Shown: positions 41,689 through 50,927 of the stretch, in pieces
Layout: every line of letters begins with the position of its first letter
How positions within the stretch are numbered: the first letter of the stretch is position 1
From: Streptomyces odontomachi
Lineage (GTDB): Bacteria; Actinomycetota; Actinomycetes; Streptomycetales; Streptomycetaceae
NCBI RefSeq assembly: GCF_024435355.1
Contig: NZ_JAMJWG010000006.1
Location: 124,001 to 188,000, forward strand
Direction of reading: 5' to 3'
Length of the DNA stretch: 64,000 nt
The notes under the pieces: generated by a model
Told to the model about the DNA's origin: nothing
The model's input: the letters and a program-made list of their open reading frames with translations, nothing else
The model's database searches: none
Made by a program: the position numbers and the translations under genes

Positions 41689-42927
41689 ATGAAGGCCGGC
41701 ACGCTGGCCCTGGTGGTGCGGGACGCCGAGTACCGCAAGTACCTCGTCTGCTTCCTGCTCCTGGGCACGACCACGTCGTCCGCCGTTCCGCTGCTGTCCC
41801 TGTTCCTCAGCTCGCACCTGCACGCCGACAACCGGACCGTCGGGCTGTTCGCGGTCTCCACGGTCGCGGGAGCCGTGGTGAGCCTGAGCACCGGGTGGCT
41901 GTCGGACCGCGTCGCCTCCCGCACGAAGCTCCTGCGTCGCTCCATGGTGTGGCTCGCGGCGGGCTGGGTCCTGCTCTCCTTCACGGGGAGGATCTGGGAG
42001 GCGTTCGCCATCAACATGGTGTTCTTCTCGGTCCTGGGGACGGTCAGCGCCCAGTTCTTCGCCAGCCTTGCGGAGACCCTGGACGAGAAGAACTCCACCG
42101 CCCGCGCCACCATCACCGCGACGATCAGGGGCGGCTACGCGCTGGGCTACGTCGTCGGGCCGCTCGTGGGGACGGCGGTGTCGTCGGCCTACGGGCTGCG
42201 GACCGCGTTCGTCCTGTCCGCCGGCCTGTACCTCTGCTGCGCGGCGCTCTCGCTCACGCTCACGGACGCCCGGCGCACCGTGCCGGCCAAGCCGAAGGCG
42301 TCCCTGCGCAGCCTGCCGGCGGCCGGGCTCAGCGTGCTGCTGTTCGTCGCCGGAACCGCCCTGGTGCTCAGCGGAGACGGCCTCAAGTCCGTCTACCTGC
42401 CGCTGTACGTGACCGGTGACCTCGGCGGCTCCCTGGTCACCTTCGGAAGCCTGCTGTCGGTCTCCGCGGTGTGCGAGGTCGTGGTGATGCCGCTGGTCGG
42501 GGCCCTGAGCGATCGGTTCGGGATCCATCGGATCGTCACCGCCGGAATCGCGGTGGGCGTGGTGGACTTCGCGATCCTGGCGCTGAGCGGTCAGATGTGG
42601 AACCTGTACGTGGTGCAGGTCGTCCACGTCATCGTGCTGTCCGTCACCCTCGGGCTCGGGCCCACGTTCTTGCAGCAGTTCAGCACCCTGGGCACCGGTA
42701 CGGCGACGTCGGTGTTCTTCGCCGGGCAGTCCCTGTCGCGCATCGTCGCCGGCGCCACCGGGGCGCTGGGGGTCGGCGTGCTCGGGCTGCCCGGGATCTT
42801 CTGGGTTCCGGCGGCGTTCTTCCTCGTGGTGACGGTCGGCCTGGTACTCGGCGGAGGCGGCCGCGGTGCGGAGCCGGTGGAACCCGGCGACGCGGAGGAC
42901 ATGGCGTCGTCCCGCGCTTCGTCGTGA
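41689..42927 (+). CDS. MFS exporter, sugar-efflux-transporter-like
   Basis: 412 aa, 12 helices, short loops (TGWLSDRVASRTKLLRRSM in loop 2-3, ARATITATIRGGYALGYVVGPLVG in the middle of the first half). The overall pattern resembles the SET family of sugar efflux transporters, though drug exporters look similar. It starts 22 bases after the deacetylase stop, on a weak ribosome site. Position suggests export of the product made by the preceding GT4/deacetylase pair. It is convergent with the next gene. Confidence 0.8.
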   Translation: MKAGTLALVVRDAEYRKYLVCFLLLGTTTSSAVPLLSLFLSSHLHADNRTVGLFAVSTVAGAVVSLSTGWLSDRVASRTKLLRRSMVWLAAGWVLLSFTGRIWEAFAINMVFFSVLGTVSAQFFASLAETLDEKNSTARATITATIRGGYALGYVVGPLVGTAVSSAYGLRTAFVLSAGLYLCCAALSLTLTDARRTVPAKPKASLRSLPAAGLSVLLFVAGTALVLSGDGLKSVYLPLYVTGDLGGSLVTFGSLLSVSAVCEVVVMPLVGALSDRFGIHRIVTAGIAVGVVDFAILALSGQMWNLYVVQVVHVIVLSVTLGLGPTFLQQFSTLGTGTATSVFFAGQSLSRIVAGATGALGVGVLGLPGIFWVPAAFFLVVTVGLVLGGGGRGAEPVEPGDAEDMASSRASS

Positions 42928-42955
42928 CGCGGCGCGCTGTCGCGAACGGAAGACG

Positions 42956-44032
42956 TCAGCTCCGGCGGCTGCGCTCCAGGGCGTCGTCGATCAGCGGCCC
43001 GCCGATGTCGGTCAGCAACGCGACGTCCGGCCCGGTCAGGCCCCTGCGGAACGAGCCGGGCAGGAGGCTCCGCAGGGCGACCGCGGCCACCGAACCTTCG
43101 CAGCTGCGCGGCAGGGCGCCGGGGCCGGCGAGCACACCCGCGCAGAACGCGGCCAGCCATGCCTCCCGCAGGTCCGAGGACGAGGCGACCACCCGGCCGC
43201 CCTCGTCGACGAGGGGTTTCACCGGGGGCGGCAGCACATCGTCGTATCCGCGCCCCTCCAGCCACTCCGCCGCGTGGAGCGTCTTCCAGCTCCCGTCCGG
43301 AAGACCCACGTCGACGACGGCGCGCCGGTTGTCGGGTATGACGTACGGCAGTGCCGGCGGCCGGGCGAGCAGACCGTCCAAGTCGGTGTGATCGGTGATG
43401 TCGTCCCGGAAGCACGCCGCACGTCGGATGCCCTTCGCGGCGGACTTCGCCAGCAGGCTGGGGCTGCCGAGGGCGTCATGCTGCACCAGGCTCGCGGTCA
43501 GCGCCTCCACCGGGATGCCGCGCCGGCGCAGGAAGCTGCTGAGCAGGGTCGAGTCCCCGAGGTCCGCGTCCGCCATGTGCGCGTTCAGATAGGCACCCGC
43601 CTCGCGGGCCAGGCCCGTGGGAAGGATGAGCGCCGGTGCCGGGACGAACGACTCCTCGATGAGGAACCGGCGCCTTCCGGTCAGGGCGGCGACCCGTGCG
43701 GTGGCGCCGACCCGGTTCGCCCACCCGGCGTACAGGGACAGACAGCACATCGGCGCCGAGCGCACCTCATCGGCGAGCGCGGACGTGAATTCCCTGCTCG
43801 GATGCACATCGTCCTGGATCACCAGATGATGGGTGGCGTCCGAGGGCGCGGAGTTCCACGCCGCAGCCGCCGTGCGCACGGCGGTCGGCGGCCCGTCGGG
43901 TTCGGGGTCGACGACGATCCGGGGGGCCAGCTCGCCGAGCCGCTCGCACAGGTCGTCGGCCAGGTCCCGGCGTTGGGGATGCGTCATGATCGACACGGAG
44001 ATGTGAACACGCCCTGCTAATGGCGATCCCAT
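42956..44032 (-). CDS. glycosyltransferase-like protein of unknown specificity
   Basis: 358 aa. The start HISVSIMTHPQRRD and, ~60 residues on, HHLVIQDDVHPSREF resemble a GT-A core in which QDDV plays the role of the DxD metal motif. No closer family is recognised. The remainder is mixed alpha/beta with few hydrophobic stretches, so cytoplasmic. No better start than ATG 44032 is in frame. It faces the GT4/deacetylase/exporter operon tail to tail, 28 bases apart; the four genes probably form one glycosylation island. It could instead be a methyltransferase-like or processing protein. Confidence 0.5.
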   Translation of the reverse strand: MGSPLAGRVHISVSIMTHPQRRDLADDLCERLGELAPRIVVDPEPDGPPTAVRTAAAAWNSAPSDATHHLVIQDDVHPSREFTSALADEVRSAPMCCLSLYAGWANRVGATARVAALTGRRRFLIEESFVPAPALILPTGLAREAGAYLNAHMADADLGDSTLLSSFLRRRGIPVEALTASLVQHDALGSPSLLAKSAAKGIRRAACFRDDITDHTDLDGLLARPPALPYVIPDNRRAVVDVGLPDGSWKTLHAAEWLEGRGYDDVLPPPVKPLVDEGGRVVASSSDLREAWLAAFCAGVLAGPGALPRSCEGSVAAVALRSLLPGSFRRGLTGPDVALLTDIGGPLIDDALERSRRS

Positions 44033-44308
44033 GCGTACGGCTCCTGGCCCGGCCCCTGAAGGCGTGGTCGCGTGAACGGCACCCTAACAGCTGGTCGCAT
44101 TGAGTCAGCCGATGGTCACAGGGGCGACAACGCGGACCCTTTCACCACTCTCCGTCGTCCGGCCGTGGGCCGGTCCGCCTGAGCGTATGGGACGTGTCAA
44201 AACCGCCGGGCTCGCCGTAAGGCGGCCGTCAAGGACGGTGGGGACCCGGCTGAGCAGCGCGTTTCCTGGACGAGTCCGATCCTGTCCCGAACCTTTCAGG
44301 AGTTCACG

Positions 44309-44392
44309 ATGGCCGACGTGGCCTTCGCTGTGACCACCGTCGCGGTCTTCGCACTGGTGGTTCTCATCGCCAGGGGGGTGGCGAAGCTGTGA
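44309..44392 (+). CDS. 27-aa membrane peptide preceding kdpF
   Basis: 27 aa from ATG with AGGAG six bases upstream: one helix (FAVTTVAVFALVVLIARG) and a basic end VAKL. It overlaps kdpF by GTGA, so the two are coupled. KdpF itself is a single-helix stabilising subunit of the K+ pump. This extra ORF looks like a second KdpF-like peptide ahead of the classical one. The start, ribosome site and coupling make it credible despite its size. Confidence 0.6.
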   Translation: MADVAFAVTTVAVFALVVLIARGVAKL

Positions 44393-44496
44393 CCGCCGAG
44401 ACCGCATCCAATCTCGAGATGGGCGTCGGCCTCGTCGTGGCCGTCGGCCTGCTCGGCTACCTCGTCCTCGCCCTCGTCTTTCCCGAGAGGTTCTGA
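44389..44496 (+). CDS. kdpF: potassium-transporting ATPase subunit KdpF
   Basis: 35 aa from a GTG inside the GTGA overlap: a short polar start, the helix MGVGLVVAVGLLGYLVLALV and the typical KdpF end FPERF. It binds between KdpA and KdpB and steadies the complex. The next gene, kdpA, begins 8 bases after its stop. An internal ATG (MGVGLVV) would give a 25-aa form. Confidence 0.82.
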   Translation: MTAETASNLEMGVGLVVAVGLLGYLVLALVFPERF

Positions 44497-44504
44497 GCCG
44501 CGAC

Positions 44505-46166
44505 ATGAGCCCCGTACTTGCTGATGTGCTCCTCGTGATCGCGCTGATCGGCGCGCTCGTGCTGGTGCACCGTCCGCTTGGCGACTACATGGCCGCCGTC
44601 TTCCGGTCCGAGAAGCACCTGCGGATCGAGCGCTGGATCTACCGCTCGGTGGGTGCCGACCCCGACGTGCAGATGCGGTGGCCCGCGTACCTGCGTGGGG
44701 TGCTGGCCTTCTCCGCGGTCGGCGTGCTGTTCCTGTACCTGCTCCAGCGGGTCCAGGACAAGCTGCCGCTGTCCCTGGGTTTCCAGCCGATCGCTCCTGA
44801 CCAGGCGTTCAACACCGCCGCGTCGTTCGTGGCCAACACCAACTGGCAGTCGTACTCGGGCGAGGTGGCCATGGGCCACGTCGTGCAGACCGCCGGTCTC
44901 GCCGTGCAGAACTTCGTCTCCGCGGCCGTCGGCGTCGCGGTGGCCGTGGCGCTGATCCGTGGCTTCGCCCGGTCCCGCACGAGTGACCTGGGCAACTTCT
45001 GGGCGGACCTGGTGCGCTGCACCGTGCGCATCCTGGTACCGATCTCCGTGGTCGGTGCCGTGCTGCTGATCGCGGCGGGCGCGATCCAGAACTTCGGGGA
45101 CATCCACACGATCACCACGCTGACCGGCCAGAAGCAGGCGATCAGCCCCGGCGCTGTGGCGTCCCAGGAGGTCATCAAGGAGCTGGGCACCAACGGCGGC
45201 GGCTTCTTCAACGCCAACTCGGCCCATCCCTTCGAGAACCCCGACGGCTTCACCAACCTGCTGGAGATCTTCCTGATCCTGGTGATCCCGTTCTCGCTGC
45301 CGCGCACCTTCGGCAAGATGGTCGGCAACGTCCGGCAGGGGTACGCCATCATGGGCGCGATGGGGACCATCTGGGTCCTCGCCGTGGTGGCCGTGACCTG
45401 GCTCGAGTACGCCCACCCGGGCACCGCCGCACAGCTGGCGGGCGGCGCGCTGGAGGGCAAGGAGCAGCGGCTGGGCGAGGGCCCGTCCTCGCTGTTCGCG
45501 GTGTCGACCACGATGACGTCGACGGGTGCCGTGGACGCCTTCCACGACTCCTTCGGAGCACTGTCCGGCGGCATCCTGCTGCTGGGCATGATGCTGGGCG
45601 AGATCTCTCCCGGCGGCACCGGCTCGGGCCTCTACGGCATGCTGATCATGGCGATCATCGCGGTGTTCATCGCCGGTCTGATGGTCGGGCGGACGCCCGA
45701 GTACCTGGGCAAGAAGATCGGCTCCCGCGAGATCAAGCTGGCCGCCTGCTACCTCCTCATCACCCCGGCGCTGGTGCTGGTCGGCACCACGCTGGCGATG
45801 GCGCTGGGCAAGGGTGAGGCGTCGATGACGAACACGGGTGCGCACGGCTTCTCCGAGGTGCTGTACGCGTACACGTCGGCCAGCAACAACAACGGCTCCG
45901 CCTTCGCCGGGTTCGCCGCGAACACGCAGTACCACAACACCATGCTGGGCCTGTGCATGCTGCTGGGCCGCTTCCTGCCGATGGTGTTCGTCCTGGCCCT
46001 GGCCGGCTCGCTGGCCGCACAGCAGCCGACCCCTGTCTCCGCCGGCACCCTGCGGACGGAGAAGCCCCTGTTCACCGGCCTGTTGGTGGGCTCGATCCTC
46101 ATCGTCACCGGGCTGACGTTCTTCCCGGCCCTGGCGCTGGGTCCGCTCGCCGAGGGGCTGGCATGA
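44505..46166 (+). CDS. kdpA: potassium-transporting ATPase, K+-channel subunit KdpA
   Basis: 553 aa with ten membrane helices. The four selectivity-filter regions are visible, including [18 protein letters not shown] and [20 protein letters not shown], and further on TMTSTGAVD and [12 protein letters not shown]. KdpA is the K+-selecting subunit of the high-affinity KdpFABC pump induced by K+ limitation. It overlaps kdpB by four bases (ATGA). The length is close to the E. coli protein (557 aa). Confidence 0.95.
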   Translation: MSPVLADVLLVIALIGALVLVHRPLGDYMAAVFRSEKHLRIERWIYRSVGADPDVQMRWPAYLRGVLAFSAVGVLFLYLLQRVQDKLPLSLGFQPIAPDQAFNTAASFVANTNWQSYSGEVAMGHVVQTAGLAVQNFVSAAVGVAVAVALIRGFARSRTSDLGNFWADLVRCTVRILVPISVVGAVLLIAAGAIQNFGDIHTITTLTGQKQAISPGAVASQEVIKELGTNGGGFFNANSAHPFENPDGFTNLLEIFLILVIPFSLPRTFGKMVGNVRQGYAIMGAMGTIWVLAVVAVTWLEYAHPGTAAQLAGGALEGKEQRLGEGPSSLFAVSTTMTSTGAVDAFHDSFGALSGGILLLGMMLGEISPGGTGSGLYGMLIMAIIAVFIAGLMVGRTPEYLGKKIGSREIKLAACYLLITPALVLVGTTLAMALGKGEASMTNTGAHGFSEVLYAYTSASNNNGSAFAGFAANTQYHNTMLGLCMLLGRFLPMVFVLALAGSLAAQQPTPVSAGTLRTEKPLFTGLLVGSILIVTGLTFFPALALGPLAEGLA

Positions 46167-48295
46167 CCACCGACATCGAGAAACCCGAGGACGTCATGTC
46201 CACCACCACCGCGACCCGGGCGCCGCACCAGGACGTCCCCACCGGCGGCCGGTCCGGCGAGAGCCGGGTCGGTGCCGGCCTGTTCGACCCGAAGCAGTTG
46301 ATCACGTCCGTGCCGGACGCCGTACGCAAACTCGATCCGCGGGTGATGGTCAAGTCGCCCGTGATGTTCGTGGTGTGGATCGGCTCCGTGCTGACCACGG
46401 CCTTCTCCTTCGAGGATCCCGGCGACTGGTTCGGCTGGACGATCAGCGCCTGGCTGTGGCTGACGGTCGTCTTCGCCAACCTGGCGGAGGCGGTCGCCGA
46501 GGGCCGCGGCAAGGCACAGGCCGACACCCTGCGCAAGGCGAAGACGGACACCGTCGCCCGGCGCCTCGTGGGCGAGCGCGAGGAGCGGGTGCCCGGCACC
46601 GAGCTGAACGTCGGCGACCTGGTCGTCTGCGAGGCGGGCGACGTCATCCCCGGTGACGGTGACGTCATCGAGGGGGTGGCGAGCGTCGACGAGTCGGCGA
46701 TCACCGGTGAGTCGGCGCCGGTCATCCGCGAGTCCGGTGGCGACCGGTCCGCGGTCACCGGCGGCACCAAGGTGCTCTCCGACCGCATCGTCGTCAAGAT
46801 CACCACAAGACCGGGCGAGACCTTCATCGACCGGATGATCCGCCTGGTCGAGGGCGCGGCACGGCAGAAGACGCCGAACGAGATCGCGCTGAACATCCTG
46901 CTGGCGTCCCTGACGATCGTCTTCCTGCTGGCGGTGGCGACCCTGCCGCCGTTCGCCGACTACGCGGACACGCATCTGACGATGGTCGTGCTGGTGGCGC
47001 TGCTGGTCTGTCTGATCCCCACCACGATCGGCGCGTTGCTGTCGGCGATCGGCATCGCGGGCATGGACCGGCTGGTGCAGCGCAATGTGCTGGCCATGTC
47101 GGGTCGTGCGGTCGAGGCCGCCGGCGACGTCTCCACGCTGCTCCTCGACAAGACCGGCACGATCACCCTGGGCAACCGGCAGGCGGCCGAGTTCGTGCCG
47201 GTGCGGGGAGGCACCGCTGCGGAGGTCGCGGACGCCGCCCAGCTGTCGTCGCTGGCCGACGAGACGCCCGAGGGCCGTTCCGTCGTCGTCCTGGCGAAGG
47301 AGCGGTACGGACTGCGGGAAAGGCACCAGGGCGAGCTGGCCGGCGCCCAGTGGGTCCCGTTCACCGCCCAGACCCGTATGTCGGGTGTGGACATGGACGG
47401 CAGGAGGATCCGCAAGGGTGCGACCGGCTCGGTCCTGACCTGGGTGCGGGAGCAGGGCGGCGCCCCGGCCGAGGACGCCGACCCGATCGCGAGCGGCATC
47501 TCACAGGCGGGCGGCACTCCCCTGCTGGTCGCCGTCAAGGACGACCGGGGCGCCCGCGTGGTGGGCGTCATCCACCTCAAGGACGTCGTCAAGGAGGGCA
47601 TGCGGGAACGCTTCGACGAGCTGCGCCGCATGGGCATCAGGACCGTCATGATCACCGGTGACAACCCGCTGACCGCGCAGGCGATCGCGGACGAGGCCGG
47701 CGTCGACGACTTCCTCGCCGAGGCGACTCCCGAGGACAAGATGGCGCTGATCAAGCGGGAGCAGGCCGGTGGCAAGCTCGTCGCGATGACCGGTGACGGC
47801 ACCAACGACGCCCCGGCCCTCGCACAGGCGGACGTCGGCGTGGCCATGAACACCGGTACCTCGGCCGCCAAAGAGGCCGGCAACATGGTCGACCTCGACT
47901 CCAACCCGACCAAGCTGATCGAGATCGTGGAGATCGGCAAGCAGTTGCTGATCACCCGCGGCGCCCTGACGACGTTCTCCATCGCCAACGACGTCGCCAA
48001 GTACTTCGCGATCATCCCGGCACTGTTCGCGGCCGTCTACCCAGGCCTGGACAAGCTGAACGTCATGGGCCTGTCCTCACCGGACTCCGCGATCCTGTCC
48101 GCGGTCGTCTTCAACGCGCTGATCATCATCGCGCTGGTGCCACTCGCCCTGCGGGGCGTGCGGTACCGGCCGGTGAGCGCGGACCGGATGCTCCGGCGCA
48201 ACCTCGGGATCTACGGCCTCGGCGGCCTGATCGCGCCCTTCATCGGCATCAAGATCATCGACCTGCTCATCTCGCTGATCCCCGGGATTGGGTGA
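46163..48295 (+). CDS. kdpB: potassium-transporting P-type ATPase subunit KdpB
   Basis: 710 aa, slightly longer than E. coli KdpB because of a ~45-residue N-tail; an in-frame ATG at codon 12 could be used. P-type hallmarks: [12 protein letters not shown] (A-domain TGES), D329 in DKTGTIT (phosphorylated Asp), [13 protein letters not shown], and [21 protein letters not shown]. It hydrolyses ATP to drive K+ uptake through KdpA. It has ATGA coupling to kdpA, and kdpC starts 6 bases after its stop. Confidence 0.95.
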   Translation: MTTDIEKPEDVMSTTTATRAPHQDVPTGGRSGESRVGAGLFDPKQLITSVPDAVRKLDPRVMVKSPVMFVVWIGSVLTTAFSFEDPGDWFGWTISAWLWLTVVFANLAEAVAEGRGKAQADTLRKAKTDTVARRLVGEREERVPGTELNVGDLVVCEAGDVIPGDGDVIEGVASVDESAITGESAPVIRESGGDRSAVTGGTKVLSDRIVVKITTRPGETFIDRMIRLVEGAARQKTPNEIALNILLASLTIVFLLAVATLPPFADYADTHLTMVVLVALLVCLIPTTIGALLSAIGIAGMDRLVQRNVLAMSGRAVEAAGDVSTLLLDKTGTITLGNRQAAEFVPVRGGTAAEVADAAQLSSLADETPEGRSVVVLAKERYGLRERHQGELAGAQWVPFTAQTRMSGVDMDGRRIRKGATGSVLTWVREQGGAPAEDADPIASGISQAGGTPLLVAVKDDRGARVVGVIHLKDVVKEGMRERFDELRRMGIRTVMITGDNPLTAQAIADEAGVDDFLAEATPEDKMALIKREQAGGKLVAMTGDGTNDAPALAQADVGVAMNTGTSAAKEAGNMVDLDSNPTKLIEIVEIGKQLLITRGALTTFSIANDVAKYFAIIPALFAAVYPGLDKLNVMGLSSPDSAILSAVVFNALIIIALVPLALRGVRYRPVSADRMLRRNLGIYGLGGLIAPFIGIKIIDLLISLIPGIG

Positions 48296-48301
48296 AACGA
48301 C

Positions 48302-48913
48302 ATGGACTTCTCCGTGGCGAACACCGGACGCCTGCTCTGGGCCGCCCTGCGCATGCTGCTCGCGCTCACCGCCGTGACCGGTATCGCCTATCCCCTGCTG
48401 GTGACCGGCATCGGCCAGGTGGCCCTGCACGACCAGGCCAACGGTTCGGTGGTGAAGGTCGACGGCAAGGAGGTCGGGTCCCGGCTGATCGGCCAGAGCT
48501 GGAACGTGCCCGGCACCGACCGGCCGGACCCGCACTGGTTCCAGGGCCGCCCGTCCAACAGCGGGTACGACCCGCTGGCCACCGGTTCCAGCCAGCTCGG
48601 CGCCAGCGACCCCCGCCTCGTCAAGGCGGTCAAGGAGGCCAGGACGCAGGTCGCCGACTTCAACGGCGTGCCCGAGTCCGCGGTCCCCACGGACGCGGTC
48701 ACCGGCTCCGGCTCAGCCATCGACCCGGACATCTCACCGGCCTACGCCCACCTCCAGGTGCACCGGGTGGCCCAGGCGAACGGCCTGTCCGTCGCGCAGG
48801 TGCAGAAGCTGGTGAAGGAGCACACCCAGGGCCGTACGGCCGGCTTCATGGACCAGCAGCGGGTCAACGTCCTCGAGGTCAACGTGGCCCTCAAGGAACT
48901 GGTCCACCCCTGA
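48302..48913 (+). CDS. kdpC: potassium-transporting ATPase subunit KdpC
   Basis: 203 aa: one N-terminal helix (LLWAALRMLLALTAVTGIAYPLLVTGIGQV), then GSRLIGQSW, DPHWFQGRPSNSGYDPLATGSSQLGASDPRL and the C-terminal SPAYAHLQVHRVAQANGL and NVLEVNVALKEL, all KdpC landmarks. KdpC helps couple ATP use to transport. A strong hairpin follows. The sensor kinase/regulator pair kdpDE is not next to the operon in this window on either side. Confidence 0.93.
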   Translation: MDFSVANTGRLLWAALRMLLALTAVTGIAYPLLVTGIGQVALHDQANGSVVKVDGKEVGSRLIGQSWNVPGTDRPDPHWFQGRPSNSGYDPLATGSSQLGASDPRLVKAVKEARTQVADFNGVPESAVPTDAVTGSGSAIDPDISPAYAHLQVHRVAQANGLSVAQVQKLVKEHTQGRTAGFMDQQRVNVLEVNVALKELVHP

Positions 48914-48935
48914 TGGGCTTGGCGAACGGACAGCC

Positions 48936-48975
48936 GGGAGCCACCGGACCGGACACCGAAGGCCCGGTGGCTCCC
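48936..48975. terminator. terminator hairpin of the kdp operon
   Basis: Perfect 12-bp stem GGGAGCCACCGG (48936-48947) and CCGGTGGCTCCC (48964-48975), 16-base loop, 22 bases after kdpC. Confidence 0.8.
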
Positions 48976-49037
48976 GCCGCCGGCCCGCCGGTCCCGACCG
49001 ACCCCCGGAGTGGACGCGGCCCCGGCCGGACCTGCCG

Positions 49038-49093
49038 GCCACGGTCACGTCCTGGGTCCTGGGTCCCGCCGTCAGGCGGGGCGTGACCGTGGC
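49038..49093. terminator. second, nested terminator hairpin before the convergent transporter gene
   Basis: GCCACGGTCACG (49038-49049) pairs perfectly with CGTGACCGTGGC (49082-49093); inside the loop CCCGCC-gtca-GGCGGG forms another stem. It lies 18 bases past the 3' end of the leftward MHS transporter gene and would serve that gene, with the preceding hairpin serving kdp. Confidence 0.75.
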
Positions 49094-49110
49094 GGCACCG
49101 GCCGGGTTCG

Positions 49111-50484
49111 CTATGCCTTCTCGGGAGTTCCGCCGGAGGACGTGGCGGTGTCGGTGCCGGCGGGCCCGTCGTCCTCCTGAGGGAGCGTCATGAGGTGCGG
49201 CTTCGGCATCATCACGAGCGCGATCAGGGCGGCGACGCAGCAGCCCAGGATGTACCAGCTGATCCCGGTGCTGGAGCCGGTGTCCTCCAGGATGGCGGCG
49301 GCGATGAGCGGTGCCGGGCCTCCCGCGATGACGGAGGCCAGCTGGTAGCCGAGACCCGCGCCGCTGTAGCGGAGGTTCGCCTCGAAGCCCTCGGCGATCA
49401 GCGCCGCCTGCGGCCCGTACTGCATGTCGTGGAAGAACAGCGAGAGCACGATGGCCAGCAGCACCAGGCCGGAGTCGGCGGTGTCGAGCAGCGAGAAGTA
49501 GGGGAAGGCGAACGCCCCGACGCAGACGATGCCGGCGCCGTAGACCAGGCGACGGCCGACGAGGTCCGAGACGTACCCCCAGAAGGGGACGCCGACCAGT
49601 CCGATCGCCGCGGCCACCATGGTGTCGTCGAGCAGGTCCTGACGCGACAGGCCGACCTGCTCGGTGCCGTACGTGAGCACGAACGTGATGAAGAGGTAGA
49701 ACGGCGCCTGTTCCGAGAGGCGGACGAAGGCGGAGGTCAGCACCTCGCGTGGCTGCTCGCGCAGCACCTGGAGGACCGGCATGCGCACCACTGCACGGGT
49801 CCTCTTGACCTCGTCGAAGACCGGGCTCTCCATCACGCGCAACCGCACGTAGAGGCCGATGCCGACGAGCACGATGCTGGCGAGGAACGGGACCCGCCAG
49901 CCCCAGCTGTCGAAGTCGTCCCCGGCCGTGGAGTCCATGAGGTTGACCATGCCGGTCGAGGCGAGCAGGCCGAGTGGCACGCCCAGTTGCGGCCAGCTGG
50001 TCATGAATCCGCGACGGCGCCGCTCGCCCCATTCCATGGAGAGCAGGACCGATCCGCCCCACTCACCGCCCACGCCGATCCCCTGGATGATGCGCAGGAG
50101 CACGAGCAGCACCGGGGCGGCGATGCCGAGCGTCGAGTAGCCCGGCAGCAGGCCCATGAGGAAGGTGCTGATGCCCATCATGAGCAACGTGACCACCAGC
50201 GTCGCCTTGCGGCCGACACGGTCACCGATATGGCCGAAGATCGCGGCTCCCACGGGCCGCGCGGCGAACCCGACGGCCTGGGTGCCGAAGGACGCGAGAG
50301 CGCCGACGTACGGGGTGTGGCCGGGGAAGAAGAGGTCCGGGAAGACGAGGGCGGCGGCGGTGCCGTAGAGGAAGAAGTCGTACCACTCGATGGCCGTTCC
50401 CACCGTGCTGGCGATCACTGCGCGAGACCGCTGGCCGCGTTGCGGCGCGGCTGGGGGGACTTGTCTCGGGACACGGGTGGTCAT
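49111..50484 (-). CDS. MFS transporter, metabolite:H+ symporter (MHS/ProP-like) type
   Basis: 457 aa from ATG 50484 with GAGGAG upstream. The N-terminus RAVIASTVGTAIEWYDFFLYGTAA is diagnostic of the MHS branch (ProP, KgtP, ShiA, citrate carriers). Loop 2-3 reads GHIGDRVGRKATL, and RIIQGIGVGGEWGGSVLLSMEW is the family helix-4 motif. Cargo candidates are dicarboxylates, shikimate, proline or betaine; the sequence does not decide. The C-terminus is hydrophilic and acidic. Upstream, TTGACA (50566-50561) with a weak -10, GAACCT (50543-50538), may be its promoter. Confidence 0.87.
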   Translation of the reverse strand: MTTRVPRQVPPAAPQRGQRSRAVIASTVGTAIEWYDFFLYGTAAALVFPDLFFPGHTPYVGALASFGTQAVGFAARPVGAAIFGHIGDRVGRKATLVVTLLMMGISTFLMGLLPGYSTLGIAAPVLLVLLRIIQGIGVGGEWGGSVLLSMEWGERRRRGFMTSWPQLGVPLGLLASTGMVNLMDSTAGDDFDSWGWRVPFLASIVLVGIGLYVRLRVMESPVFDEVKRTRAVVRMPVLQVLREQPREVLTSAFVRLSEQAPFYLFITFVLTYGTEQVGLSRQDLLDDTMVAAAIGLVGVPFWGYVSDLVGRRLVYGAGIVCVGAFAFPYFSLLDTADSGLVLLAIVLSLFFHDMQYGPQAALIAEGFEANLRYSGAGLGYQLASVIAGGPAPLIAAAILEDTGSSTGISWYILGCCVAALIALVMMPKPHLMTLPQEDDGPAGTDTATSSGGTPEKA

Positions 50485-50654
50485 GACGGCTCCTCTGCTG
50501 GGCAGGCGGACCATTGATCCACAAATGGGTTTCCGAGAGGTTCGTGGTGCAACGGCCCGATGTCAAGGGAGTTGGCACGTTCCAAAACCGACTGATGTGC
50601 GTTTCGTTGTGGGGGGGGCGGGCCGTCGGGGAGCACGGAGGACGGCCGGGGGAA

Positions 50655-50927
50655 CTAGGCCCTGTCGTCAAACTCCCGTCTGCCCGGCGGCGTCATGCAC
50701 GCCCTCTCGCCGCACCGGGCACAAGCCCACGTACTCCCCCACTGCCTGAACGGCGTGGGAGGTGCCCCCATGCGTACGCGGACTCGCGCCCGGCACTCCC
50801 CCAAGCTCTTCGAGCAGGGGGGACCCCCAGAGGCACGCACTGGGGGTACCGCCCACGCCCTTCAGGCAGTGGGGGAGCCGCCGGGCCGCCCTTCGGGCAA
50901 CGACGGGAGTTTGACGACAGGACCTAG
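50655..50927. mobile_element. MITE-like non-autonomous element with CTAG target duplication
   Basis: A 265-bp element (50659-50923) bounded by near-perfect 22-bp terminal inverted repeats: the left begins GCCCTGTCGTCAAACTCCC and the right, read inward, GTCCTGTCGTCAAACTCCC; 21 of 22 bases match. It is flanked by CTAG on both sides (50655-50658, 50924-50927), a 4-bp duplication of IS5-type. There is no transposase ORF. Inside are a second pair of ~42-base arms (50734-50775 and 50835-50877) and a central hairpin with a GAGC stem around 50800-50825. The whole element could fold into a three-tier cruciform. Mobilisation in trans by a full-length IS is inferred. Confidence 0.82.

Noticed and set aside
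44100-44308. c-di-AMP (ydaO-type) riboswitch before kdp
   Set aside because: The stretch GGTGGGGACCCGG and a CGAGTCCG block are reminiscent of it, and kdp is a known target in Bacillus. The available ~115 bases are too short and most conserved elements are missing. A covariance search would settle it.
48914-49086. Short gene after kdpC
   Set aside because: The sequence consists of two strong terminator hairpins; the open frames there are by-products of GC-rich stems.
50655-50927. Small genes inside the MITE
   Set aside because: Short frames on both strands mirror each other because the element is palindromic; none has a ribosome site or protein-like composition.
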